This document shows, in pieces, positions 15,140-24,500 of a DNA stretch of 30,155 nucleotides. The notes beneath the pieces were generated by a model that did not search any database, was not told where the DNA came from, and saw nothing but the letters and a program-made list of their open reading frames with translations. Each line of letters opens with the position of its first letter. Position 1 is the first letter of the stretch. Source of the DNA: JASEHD01 sp964471945 (GTDB lineage Bacteria; Bacteroidota; Ignavibacteria; UBA10030; SZUA-254); NCBI GenBank assembly GCA_964471945.1, contig CAYYIJ010000019.1:1-30155 (forward strand), in the 5' to 3' direction. Position numbers and translations under genes: made by a program.

Positions 15140-15648
15140 TGAAAATTCTTTTTTGCTAAAACAATAACACCAACAATAGCAGCAAGCAACAGCATCGAGA
15201 CAACTTCAAAAGGTAAAAGATAATCAATAAATAGCGATTTGCCGATTGCTTCAACAGTTCCTATCTCGATTGCTTTTGGGTGTATCTGAGTGGTTGTAAC
15301 CGTCCATGGTAATGATAAACCGATAACTATTTCTACTAAAAGAACTGCCGCGAGCAGATAAGCAATAGTTTTCTTAAAACCAATCTTTTCTGTCAGCGCC
15401 GATTCATCACCAAGATTAAGAAGCATAATAACAAAAAGAAAAAGCACCATTATTGCGCCGGCATATACAAGAATTTGAATAATAGCAATGAACTGGGCAT
15501 GTAGAAGGAGATAAACAAGAGCAATACAAAAAAAATTCACAACCAAAAAAATAACGCTTTTGATTGGATTGCGCTGCGTAATCATCAGGATAGCCGAAAC
15601 AATTGCTAATGCAGCTATGAGGAAAAAGAAAACTACTTCAAAATTCAT
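15136..15648 (-). CDS. nuoJ: NuoJ, NADH-quinone oxidoreductase subunit J
   Basis: This 170-residue protein has five hydrophobic helices and the NuoJ hallmarks: ITQRNPIKSVIFLVVNFFCI, then LLHAQFIAIIQILVYAGAIM with the helix that forms a pi-bulge in known structures, followed by VLFLFVIMLLNL. It is the first nuo gene of the run; nuoA-I are not upstream, where a small beta-barrel gene lies 59 bases away, so the operon has been split relative to the usual nuoA-N order. The ribosome binding site is weak. Confidence 0.95.
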   Translation of the reverse strand: MNFEVVFFFLIAALAIVSAILMITQRNPIKSVIFLVVNFFCIALVYLLLHAQFIAIIQILVYAGAIMVLFLFVIMLLNLGDESALTEKIGFKKTIAYLLAAVLLVEIVIGLSLPWTVTTTQIHPKAIEIGTVEAIGKSLFIDYLLPFEVVSMLLLAAIVGVIVLAKKNFQ

Positions 15649-15707
15649 TCAAAGTGAAATTAGAGTAAAAAAAATTCTCTTGAAGATAACAAATATTTTA
15701 TCAATTT

Positions 15708-16208
15708 TCAAAAGAAGTAATAGTGAATACCTGCTTGTGGTAATGGAATGATATCACCATTACTAAAATACGTAAACAGTAGTTCAGCGCTAAAATGTAA
15801 AGCTTCAGCAATGCGGAATTCCCCACCGATACCTAAACCCAAACGAAATGGTGTTTTGAGTTCGTTATTATTATCACCTTGATAGAAGTATCCCATTGCA
15901 CCTCCACCAAAAAATCGTGTTGATTGCCCACGAACAAAATCATAATGCAGTGCCCCGCCGATGTTATATGAAACTTTTTCGTCGGCTTTGATTATTCCAC
16001 CAACCAATTGGTATGAGAAATTACTCGGGAAGTGATGGCGAAAACTCAAACCAAAACCACTTGCAACACCGACGGAAAGCCCGACACCGTAAACCGAGGT
16101 CCTCATTTCTTTCGTTTCTGTCTCAGGTTCAGCAACTTGACCAATGCAAGAGGTTGTTAACGAAAAAAGGATGATAAATAAAAAAATATACCACATATTT
16201 AACTCCAT
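15708..16208 (-). CDS. Small outer-membrane beta-barrel protein
   Basis: The 166 residues start with a signal peptide (hydrophobic WYIFLFIILFSLTTS), with a possible cleavage near CIGQ|VAE; the cysteine is not in a good lipobox. The rest has alternating short strands with repeated G-x-G pairs (YGVGLSVGVASGFGLSF, FRLGLGIGGEF) and ends in YYFF, an aromatic C-terminus typical of outer-membrane barrels. Size suggests an eight-stranded barrel. The gene starts one base after natB and ends 59 bases before nuoJ, so it may belong to the same transcript. A start four codons later (16196) is possible. Function is unknown. Confidence 0.72.
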   Translation of the reverse strand: MELNMWYIFLFIILFSLTTSCIGQVAEPETETKEMRTSVYGVGLSVGVASGFGLSFRHHFPSNFSYQLVGGIIKADEKVSYNIGGALHYDFVRGQSTRFFGGGAMGYFYQGDNNNELKTPFRLGLGIGGEFRIAEALHFSAELLFTYFSNGDIIPLPQAGIHYYFF

Positions 16209-16209
16209 T

Positions 16210-17463
16210 CTATTTTGTTTTAATTAGTACCCACAATTCTTTTAAATTAGGTCGTTTACCGTATGAGAGAATAGTTGTTCTGAAAATTTTTCCAGCAATC
16301 CAAATAGCTCCAATCGATGATAATAATAAAATACTGCTCGTCAGGATAATCTCAACTACTGAAGGTAACTGGATTGGAATTCTCACTGCCATCATCGATG
16401 CCGTTAGTAGTGGGATATATGTCAGGATCTGCACGAGTGTTGAGTTCGGGTTTTGTATAACCAACATAGCAAGAACAAGTGGAATTATCAAGATCATGAC
16501 CAAATAGCCAGAAACTTGCTGTGCTTCTTGTTCGGTGGTTAACGGTGCACCTGCCGCAACGAAAATCGCTGCATAAAAAATATATCCTAAGACAAAATAT
16601 ATTAACAATATCAATGCACTGACAGGTGGAATCATTGTTACGCCATACTTCATGCTAATTACAATCCCGATCAATGCCCAAAAACCTATTTGTGTCAATC
16701 CTAATGCACTCAAGCCGATTATCTTTCCCGCCATCAAATCGTTTGCGGAACTCGATGCCATTAATACTTCGACGACACGATTCGATTTTTCTTCCATCAT
16801 ACTCCGGATGAGCAGTTGTCCCGATGATACTATCAAGAAGAACATCATCATCATAAATATGTAAGAAGTGAAAAACAATTCTCTGAAACCGGCTTCTTCT
16901 TCCTTCCCTTCTTTTACTATTTTAATCATCTTCATATCTATCGGTGCAGTCAATTCCTTGACTAAAACTGGATCAAGTCCCTTTTTCTGGAGCTTAAGTT
17001 CGACAATCAAGTCGCGAAGTACCCGCTCGATCCTCGATGTTAATTTGATATTGCCAGTCTTTTTTGAGCGATAAATCACTGCACTATCAGTCATGATCGA
17101 AGATCCAGTGATAATATATCCTTCAATATTTTCATTAAGCACTAAACTATCAGCATGTCGTTTTGTAGTTTGAAAATCATCTTTCAAGTTACTATCGATC
17201 AATCGAAGAACATAGTTCGGTTGACCATCTGGAAGTTTATATTTATCCTCCAATGCTTTATTAAATGGCTTGTATATGAGTCCTGATTGATCAATAATAC
17301 CTATAATAATACTTTCTGTATCTGGACGACTCATGAGTAATGAAGGTATTAGTCCGGCAGCAACCATGATTGCTGGTGTCAACAAGAGAGAGATAATAAA
17401 AGCTTTCGATTTAATTTTCTCGATATATTCCCAACGTCCAACCTGAAAAAACTTACCTCGCAT
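16210..17463 (-). CDS. ABC-2 type permease, NatB-like
   Basis: A 417-residue permease with the NatB-like layout: an N-terminal cytoplasmic start with GRWEYIEKIKSKAFIISLLL entering helix 1, a large extracytoplasmic domain of about 140 residues, then five or six helices from about residue 190. The motif EEKSNRVVEVLMASSSANDL near residues 226-245 is characteristic of the ABC2_membrane_3 (NatB/YhaP) family. It overlaps the ATPase gene by 11 bases, and the two should form one exporter. NatAB of Bacillus exports sodium, which would fit the antiporter context, but family members differ in substrate and this is not established. Confidence 0.88.
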   Translation of the reverse strand: MRGKFFQVGRWEYIEKIKSKAFIISLLLTPAIMVAAGLIPSLLMSRPDTESIIIGIIDQSGLIYKPFNKALEDKYKLPDGQPNYVLRLIDSNLKDDFQTTKRHADSLVLNENIEGYIITGSSIMTDSAVIYRSKKTGNIKLTSRIERVLRDLIVELKLQKKGLDPVLVKELTAPIDMKMIKIVKEGKEEEAGFRELFFTSYIFMMMMFFLIVSSGQLLIRSMMEEKSNRVVEVLMASSSANDLMAGKIIGLSALGLTQIGFWALIGIVISMKYGVTMIPPVSALILLIYFVLGYIFYAAIFVAAGAPLTTEQEAQQVSGYLVMILIIPLVLAMLVIQNPNSTLVQILTYIPLLTASMMAVRIPIQLPSVVEIILTSSILLLSSIGAIWIAGKIFRTTILSYGKRPNLKELWVLIKTK

Positions 17464-18628
17464 TTACACACTCTTCCTGCTCTGTTTTCTTCATTTCTAT
17501 TAGGGCTTTCTTTCTCACATTCAGAAATTTGAAAAACGTAGCGATTGTTCCAAGTAAAACAATACCCGCGGTTGTCAATGAAAGGTCTTTCACAAAAAAT
17601 GAAGTAATAAATAAAATTAATGTTATTGAGCTGAATATAATTAACGATATAAGCTCTCTCTTTACCCGGCTATCCCGCATAATGCTCGGTAGTTTAGATT
17701 TCGATTTGGTTGGTTCAACAAATGGTTGATTATTTACATTAGAAATACCCACAACATCAATAAAAATAGAATTTAGAGATGGCTCGACATATTCAAATTT
17801 TCTAATTTCAAGCCTGGACGATATTGCTTTAAGTATATCATTCGATGAAATTGTATCGCTCAACACCAGCTCTGCGTAATTCTGATATATTGTTGCTTGC
17901 CGAACGAATGATAATTCTTTTAAAAAAGTTCCATCTCCCTCATACTCGATATGAACTGAATTTTTTCCAAATTTCTGTTTAACATCTTTAAGCGTTCCTT
18001 CTAATACCATCTGCCCCTGATTAATCAAACATATTTCATCCGAAAGCTTCTCCGCTTGTTCCATTTGATGTGTCGAAAATATTACTGCTTTCCCCTGCTG
18101 TTTCAGTTCTAAGAGAATATCCTTAAGAAGAATTTGGTTTACTGGATCAAGCCCTGAAAACGGTTCGTCAAGTATTATAAGCTGTGGGTCGTGAAGAATT
18201 GATATGATGAATTGAACTTTTTGTTGATTACCTTTTGAAAGCTCTTCTATTTTACTTTGATATTTATTTAAAAGATCAAATCGCTCAAGCCATTTGTAGG
18301 CACGCCTCCTCCCTTCAGCAATATCTATTCCCTTCAAACTGGCAAAGTAGAGAATTGTATTTAGTAATTTATTCTTGCGATAAAGTCCTCTTTCTTCTGG
18401 AAGATATCCAAGCTGATTTCTGATGTTTTCATCGAACGGTTTACCGTTAAATGTAATCGCTCCTGAATCTGGTTGGATGATGTTCAGAATCATTCTAATA
18501 GTTGTTGTCTTCCCAGCACCGTTCGGACCAATTAAGCCAAGAATTTCACCACGCTGCGCTTCGAGGGAGACATTATCAACAGCAACAACGTTTGTAAATT
18601 CTTTTCTGAGATTAGTTGCTTTCAACAT
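17453..18628 (-). CDS. ABC exporter ATPase, NatA-like, with C-terminal membrane hairpin
   Basis: The ATPase domain shows Walker A GPNGAGKTT (34-42), signature ELSKGNQQKVQ, Walker B LIILDEPFSGLDP and the STHQMEQAE switch histidine. A DUF4162-type domain follows (about 215-300). The last ~80 residues are unusual: after a KSKSKLPSIMRDSRVKRELI linker come two hydrophobic helices (about residues 328-345 and 350-368) and a charged tail, so the ATPase appears membrane-anchored. Family members are usually near 300 residues. It starts seven bases after asnS ends and overlaps its permease partner. The pair would energise export of an unknown substrate. Confidence 0.9.
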   Translation of the reverse strand: MLKATNLRKEFTNVVAVDNVSLEAQRGEILGLIGPNGAGKTTTIRMILNIIQPDSGAITFNGKPFDENIRNQLGYLPEERGLYRKNKLLNTILYFASLKGIDIAEGRRRAYKWLERFDLLNKYQSKIEELSKGNQQKVQFIISILHDPQLIILDEPFSGLDPVNQILLKDILLELKQQGKAVIFSTHQMEQAEKLSDEICLINQGQMVLEGTLKDVKQKFGKNSVHIEYEGDGTFLKELSFVRQATIYQNYAELVLSDTISSNDILKAISSRLEIRKFEYVEPSLNSIFIDVVGISNVNNQPFVEPTKSKSKLPSIMRDSRVKRELISLIIFSSITLILFITSFFVKDLSLTTAGIVLLGTIATFFKFLNVRKKALIEMKKTEQEECVNAR

Positions 18629-18635
18629 AAATTAT

Positions 18636-19931
18636 TTACGGATTCAAACGATATATCATTCTAGGAAACGGAATTGTTTCCCGAACATGATCAAGCCCGC
18701 ATATCCAGCCAACTGTTCTTTCTACACCAAGGCCAAAACCAGCGTGAGGGACAGAGCCAAAACGACGTAAATCTAAATACCATTCAAATGCAGATTGAGG
18801 AAGATTATGTTCTTTAATTCTCTGGATAATCAAATCATAGTCATCTTCACGTTGGCTGCCGCCGATGATCTCGCCATAACCTTCGGGTGCAAGCACATCC
18901 ATTGCAAGTGCTAAATCTGAATTCAGTGGATCACGTTTCATGTAAAATGCTTTTATTTTAGCAGGATAACGATGAACGATGATGGGGCGATCAAACTGCT
19001 CGGAGATCACCGTTTCATCAGTTCCGCCAAAATCATTTCCCCACTCGAAGTTGATTCCTTTTTTATGAAGAATCTCGACTGCTTCAGAATATGAAATTTT
19101 GGGAAGTGGCTTCTTCACATTCTCTAAGAATTTTATATTGCGCTCAAGTGTCTTCAATTCCGCAGCCCTATTTTTGAGAACAGAAGCTACGATATGCTCG
19201 AGAAATTCTTCTGCCAACTCCATGTTATCGTTGAGATCGTTGAATGCAACCTCTGGCTCAACCATCCAAAATTCTGTGAGATGTCTCCTCGTTTTTGATT
19301 TTTCTGCTCTGAATGTGGGACCGAAGACATAAACTTTACCATGAGCCATCGCACCTGCTTCCCCATACAATTGACCTGATTGCGTAAGATATGCTTTACC
19401 AAGATCAAAATAATCGGTCTCGAATAAAGTGCTCGTACCTTCACATGCTGCTGGTGTAAATATAGGTGCATCCATCAAAACAAATCCGCGGTTATCGAAA
19501 AATTCTCTTATAGCTTTTATTATTTGATGACGAACTCTTAAAATCGCATGTTGACGTGATGAACGAAGCCAAAGGTGACGTATGTCCATCAAGAAATCCA
19601 CTCCGTGCTCTTTAGGTGTTATCGGATAATCTTTCGCGATTTGGATGATTTCGATATTTGATAGTTCCATCTCGTAACCCCCGGGTGCCCTGTCGTCTTT
19701 TTTGATTTTACCAGTGACAGACAACGATGATTCCTGCGTCAATGTATCAAACGAATTGAATGCTTCATCAGAAATCATTCCCTTCACCATAACACATTGA
19801 AGAATACCGGTACCGTCTCGAACAACGAGGAATCGTATCTTGCCACTGGATCGCTTGTTATAAATCCAACCATTTATCTTGATCTCTTCACCAACATGGT
19901 GATTTAAATCTTCGATGTAAATACGTGCCAT
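18636..19931 (-). CDS. asnS: Asparaginyl-tRNA synthetase
   Basis: A 431-residue class II synthetase. The N-terminal OB fold (INGWIYNKRSSGKIRFLVVR) binds the anticodon; motif 2 reads GPTFRAEKSKTRRHLTEFWM with MVEPEVAF after it, and motif 3 is GFGLGVERTVGWICGL near the C-terminus. The FRAE(K/N)S variant of motif 2 distinguishes AsnRS from AspRS, which has FRDED. It charges tRNA-Asn with asparagine in the cytoplasm. It may be the first gene of a long transcript continuing into the ABC exporter; a 71-base gap separates it from the upstream membrane protein. No strong Shine-Dalgarno is seen. Confidence 0.96.
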   Translation of the reverse strand: MARIYIEDLNHHVGEEIKINGWIYNKRSSGKIRFLVVRDGTGILQCVMVKGMISDEAFNSFDTLTQESSLSVTGKIKKDDRAPGGYEMELSNIEIIQIAKDYPITPKEHGVDFLMDIRHLWLRSSRQHAILRVRHQIIKAIREFFDNRGFVLMDAPIFTPAACEGTSTLFETDYFDLGKAYLTQSGQLYGEAGAMAHGKVYVFGPTFRAEKSKTRRHLTEFWMVEPEVAFNDLNDNMELAEEFLEHIVASVLKNRAAELKTLERNIKFLENVKKPLPKISYSEAVEILHKKGINFEWGNDFGGTDETVISEQFDRPIIVHRYPAKIKAFYMKRDPLNSDLALAMDVLAPEGYGEIIGGSQREDDYDLIIQRIKEHNLPQSAFEWYLDLRRFGSVPHAGFGLGVERTVGWICGLDHVRETIPFPRMIYRLNP

Positions 19932-20002
19932 AATATACTATAGAATTGAAATAATAAGTTAAAAAAATATACGAAAGAATATGAATATCTCCAACGGGAG
20001 TT

Positions 20003-20878
20003 TCAATATTTATTTTTACGAACGAATGGAAAAACTGAAACTAATAATTCCTGCATTACATATACCTCAAAGGCAAATGGTATAAAACCAAGATAGCCTA
20101 GTAGAGGCATTTCAAATAATTTTGGACCCGCAAAAGAAATTGGAACAGTATATATCCATTTTGCAGTTGCCCAATAATTCCACAACTCCCAAAGTACCCC
20201 ACAAATTATTCCTGAAAATCCCAATGCGATGGTTGTTACAAAATTTCTTTGCATCCAATCCCGAATAATCGAATTCCCTTTGAGAAAATAGTTAATTGGA
20301 TCAATGAGTAAAATAAACCCAATCCAGACTAAAACAAATAATTTGGCTGATATGTTTAGATTAACAATAAGCGGAATGATAAGAATGATAAGACCAATAA
20401 TTGTAATTAAAAACCCAAACCTTTTGGAAATCTGAACATCTATCGTAGTTGTTCGAGTGATGGAACCTTTTATGAACTCTGCAGTAACGAGAATTGCAGG
20501 AAATATAGTCGCAAATGCCCATATATACCCAAAGTAACGCATAATAAAGTTTCTGGGTAAACCGATATATTCCCAATTTTGTAATCGAAGATTATATGCC
20601 TCAAAAATTAACCAGCAAGCTATCGACCAGGGTAGCATAAAAACAAACTCCCGCGTATGTGAATAAATTAGGGAATCTCCACGCAACTTAAGTTGGAAAC
20701 TATCTATCACTAGAATATAACCCGTCCACATTAACGGGGTAAAGTAAATACCAATAATTTCAATCCCTGCAACTAGTAAGAATATCGAGGTAAGAATTAT
20801 TAAAATGCCAACCCATCCGTAAAGTGGTATCATCTTAACTGCATCACTGCTCAAATCATCATGCTTAATAGTTTTCAT
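20003..20878 (-). CDS. Internally duplicated membrane protein of unknown function
   Basis: The 291 residues contain about eight hydrophobic helices. Two halves resemble each other: GYILVIDSFQLKLRGDSLI (53-71) with GFILLIDPINYFLKGNSII (187-205), and FEAYNLRLQNWEYIGLP (92-108) with WELWNYWATAKWIYTVP (230-246), with E, N, W, Y and P matching. This indicates an ancient duplication. I do not recognise a named family; the repeated architecture recalls small duplicated membrane enzymes, but no catalytic motif is evident. Its start codon overlaps the response regulator stop (TAATG), so it is translated with the two-component pair and may be its output or a signal partner. Confidence 0.75.
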   Translation of the reverse strand: MKTIKHDDLSSDAVKMIPLYGWVGILIILTSIFLLVAGIEIIGIYFTPLMWTGYILVIDSFQLKLRGDSLIYSHTREFVFMLPWSIACWLIFEAYNLRLQNWEYIGLPRNFIMRYFGYIWAFATIFPAILVTAEFIKGSITRTTTIDVQISKRFGFLITIIGLIILIIPLIVNLNISAKLFVLVWIGFILLIDPINYFLKGNSIIRDWMQRNFVTTIALGFSGIICGVLWELWNYWATAKWIYTVPISFAGPKLFEMPLLGYLGFIPFAFEVYVMQELLVSVFPFVRKNKY

Positions 20879-21555
20879 TAAGAAGAAATATCGAGCATCT
20901 TTATATCTTTGATATACTTTACGGTTTTATAAACCTTGAGAGTTTTCAACTTCTCAAGCTTGTCAATTATCCTAATAACATTTTCATCTATGATCTTCAC
21001 ATAATCTTTCTGAGTCTCAGCCGAGAAATTTTGTGAAATATCGGCAGTAATATTTTTCATTTCTCCTAATGGTCTCTCGAATTCTTCCATTACATCCATC
21101 AGTGTTTCACGAATCGCACTGAGGCGCTGTTGATTAATCTCTAACTGCATAAGTTGGTTTTTGAGTCTGTTTTTATCTATAACACTTATTACCGTCTTCG
21201 GAAGCACAGGAGAAGAAATTTCTTCTTTGACAAGATAATCATCCACTCCCAATTTCATTACGTCCAATGCAAGCTCAAAATCTTTATTGACAGTCAGAAA
21301 AACAACCGGAATCTGATATTTTTTTGCTTTTAATTCTTTAGTAATCTCAAGACCATTTTTACCAGGAAGAAAATAGTCCATCAAAATAATATCGTAATTT
21401 TGATTTGCCTCTAACTCTTTGAATGTATCTGTATAATTTTCTTTCCATGTTATGTCGAATTTATCTTTATCATATCGTTGAAGGTAAACCCGTACAAGTT
21501 TTGCAAAATCTTTATTATCTTCAACCAGTAGTACCCGATATTTTTCGTTTTCCAT
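20878..21555 (-). CDS. Response regulator with a histidine-less DHp-like C-terminus
   Basis: The first ~125 of 225 residues are a receiver domain: acidic pair E12/D13, phosphoacceptor D60 in IILMDYFLPG, T88 in VVFLTV and K110 in DDYLVKEE. No DNA-binding or enzyme output follows. Instead residues 128-225 form two long helices resembling a kinase dimerisation/phosphotransfer domain: DVMEEFERPLGEMKNI aligns with the xVSHELRTPLxxIxx H-box, with glutamate E157 in place of histidine, and QKDYVKIIDENVIRIIDKLE matches the second helix. AGAGGAA precedes the ATG, eight bases after the kinase stop. It probably receives phosphate from the adjacent kinase and acts through protein contacts; that is inference. 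Confidence 0.85.
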   Translation of the reverse strand: MENEKYRVLLVEDNKDFAKLVRVYLQRYDKDKFDITWKENYTDTFKELEANQNYDIILMDYFLPGKNGLEITKELKAKKYQIPVVFLTVNKDFELALDVMKLGVDDYLVKEEISSPVLPKTVISVIDKNRLKNQLMQLEINQQRLSAIRETLMDVMEEFERPLGEMKNITADISQNFSAETQKDYVKIIDENVIRIIDKLEKLKTLKVYKTVKYIKDIKMLDISS

Positions 21556-21563
21556 ATTTCCTC

Positions 21564-24500
21564 TTATATTTCTTGTGTTATCTCTTTGGGAACTGTAAAG
21601 AAAAACGTTGACCCTTTGCCTAATTCAGATTCTAACCAAATTTTACCTTGATGTAATTCAATAATTTTTTTTACGATCGCCAATCCAGCTCCTGTCCCTT
21701 CATATTCCTCTCGGCGATTTAGCCGCTGGAATATAACAAATATTTTATCATGAAAATCTTTATCGATGCCGATACCATTATCTTTGATAAAGAAAAGATA
21801 ATAATTATTTTCCATATTCTGAAATCCAACCTCGACTAATGGACATTGATTATTATTAAATTTTACAGCATTACTGATCAAATTTCGAAAAACAATTTTT
21901 AATTGTGTTTCATTACCGAAAATAACTGGAAGATCATCGGGAATTACAATACTTACTCTTTTTTGTTTGATCGTGTACTCCATATCGGTCTTTATTTCAT
22001 TGAGAATCGATTTTATGGGCACATTTTTAAATGACTCTGAAAGACGGCTTATGCGAGATAGAAGAAGTAGATCATCTATCAATCCTTTCATTCGAGCCGT
22101 TGCAGTAACGATGGAATCGAGGTACTCCTTCCCTTCCGCTTGTATTATATCTTGATAATCTGCCTGAATAATTTTGCTGAAACCCTCAACACTGATGAGC
22201 GGCTCTTTCAAATCATGCGATACAACGTATGTGAAATCATCAAGCTCCCTATTCCGACGCTGGATTTCTATCGATTTTTGTAACGTTTCCTCATATAACT
22301 TCCCTTTTTCTAATGCGATCGCTGTAAGGTTCCCAATACTTTCTAGAAGTTTCAAATGTGTATCGGTGTAGATGGTTGCTTCATCAACCACAACCGACAT
22401 TATACCGATAATAATTCCTTTCGAAAGCATTGGGATAATGACCACTTTATTATCTGGCGATTGATAGGCATTTTTAGATATGACCACTTGTTCATATATA
22501 TCTGTGAACTTTGAAAATATTGGCTGTGCAATCGCTGGCGTAAACGGCTCCTCGCTTCTGCTTGAATCGAGATAAAACGCTGGCGTTATCATCTTCTGCT
22601 TCTCATTATACAAATCTATCATGAAGTTCTTGCAAGGTGCGATCTGTTTTACATGTTTATATACGGCTTGAAAGATCTGATCGACATTCAATGTTGAAGT
22701 CAATTGTTGACTCAAATCATATAAAACTGTCAATCTTTCTACCTGTGAACGGATTTCATGATAGAGAGCGGTATTTTCGATTGCTGCCCCCAATTGATTT
22801 CCAACAAGGGTCAGAATTTGTTGTTCCTGCGCCGAATATTCGTGCGTATTGTTATAAAAAATATCGAGGGCTCCGATTACTCTATCCTTTGATAAAAGCG
22901 GTATTATAGCCATCGCAATGATCTGCAGATCTTTAAGAATCTCCCTGTTAGCCGGAATGATTCGTTCATCAAGATAAGCTTTGTCCGAAATATACATCGC
23001 CTCTTTCTTCTTTGTAACTTGACCAGTTGCTGAAACAGATTGCTGTATTCTTTGTATCGTTGCATATTTATCCATGTCGAAACCAACCTGATGCGCAAGG
23101 ATCAAATCATCTCCTACACGTTCTTGCAAATAAACGATGATTGCCGTCGCATTGATAATGTTTTTTAATAACGGTAATGCAGAGTGCAGCATTTTCTGTA
23201 AATCAAGTGAGCTGCTTAGAACAGTTGAGATTTCATGTAAAGCTAAAAGTTGATCATTACTTTTCTTAAGCTCAGCCTCAGTCAGTTTTAATGTGCTGAT
23301 ATCGGTCTGAGTGAAAACAAGCCCAACGATCTTGAGCTCTATTATCATCGGATTGATTGATATCTGATAAACTCGATCACCCTTGTGTGTTCTAAAAATA
23401 AATTCCTGAGAGAATATTTTAATACTGCCATTTAATAATTTTGTGACCACCTCATAATACATATTTTTTAGCGGCTCACTTGGTAAAACATCAAAAAGAT
23501 TTTTCTCATAGTAATCATTCAGCTCGATTTCACCAAACTCCTTGATGAATTTATGCCATGCACGATTCACTTCTCGTATCTGAAGATGAGTATCGACAGT
23601 ATAAACGATACTATCGATAGAATCTAGAAGGTTATGAATGTAAGCCGAATCTTCCGAAACTCGACGAAATAATTGTATACGATCAATTATAGCACCGATT
23701 TGTTGTACAACCGGAACGAGTGTGCTTGTATGCTCTTCCGTAAATGAAAAAGGTTCTTTACATGCAAGATTTAATGTACCAATAATTTTTCCTTTCATAG
23801 AGAAAGGAAGTGAAATTTGCGAACGATAGCCATCTTGATATGATTGGAGTCTCATATATTTTTCATGAGATTTACAATCTGATATGAGTAACGGTGAATG
23901 CTCATCGACAATATATGGTATTGTAGTTTTCGTGATATCTAATATCCTGCCATAATTCTTTCCTGTACTTGCGATGACTTTTATAGCTGTGTCATTTGCA
24001 ACTAGTTGTTCAATCGTAATATCATCACAGAAAATAATGTCCTGAATTTCTTTCGTCAGCGTTTTAAATATCTCACGAAAGTCCATAGTCTGATTTGCTT
24101 TTGTAACAATTCGATTCAGCATTTCGATCTGTCGATTTCGGTTTTCCAAATCTTTCATTAGGCGCTTACGTTCTGTAATATTTCGTGCAATATTTAGCAT
24201 TGCAATAGGCTCACCCATCGAATTACGGAGAAGTGTTGTACTCAAACTAACAGGTATCAATCTCCCGTCTTTCGCTCTAATCGTCATATCGAAATCATGC
24301 AGCCAATTGTGTTCTCGCAGATTTGAGATCCATAAAACTAATCTCCCCATTTCCTCCTCGATTAACCAGGGATAGGGAAAATCACAACCATTTACTTCCG
24401 CTCGCGAATACCCTAACAACTGGATGAATGCTTTGTTAATTTGAATCACTCTCCCAGCAAGATCGGTAAGTATAAGAATATCTCCCATCGTATCGATAAC

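Noticed and set aside
19989..20000. CTCC-AACG-GGAG hairpin between the membrane protein gene and asnS
   Set aside because: Only four base pairs and no T-run directly after it on the minus strand, so not called a terminator.
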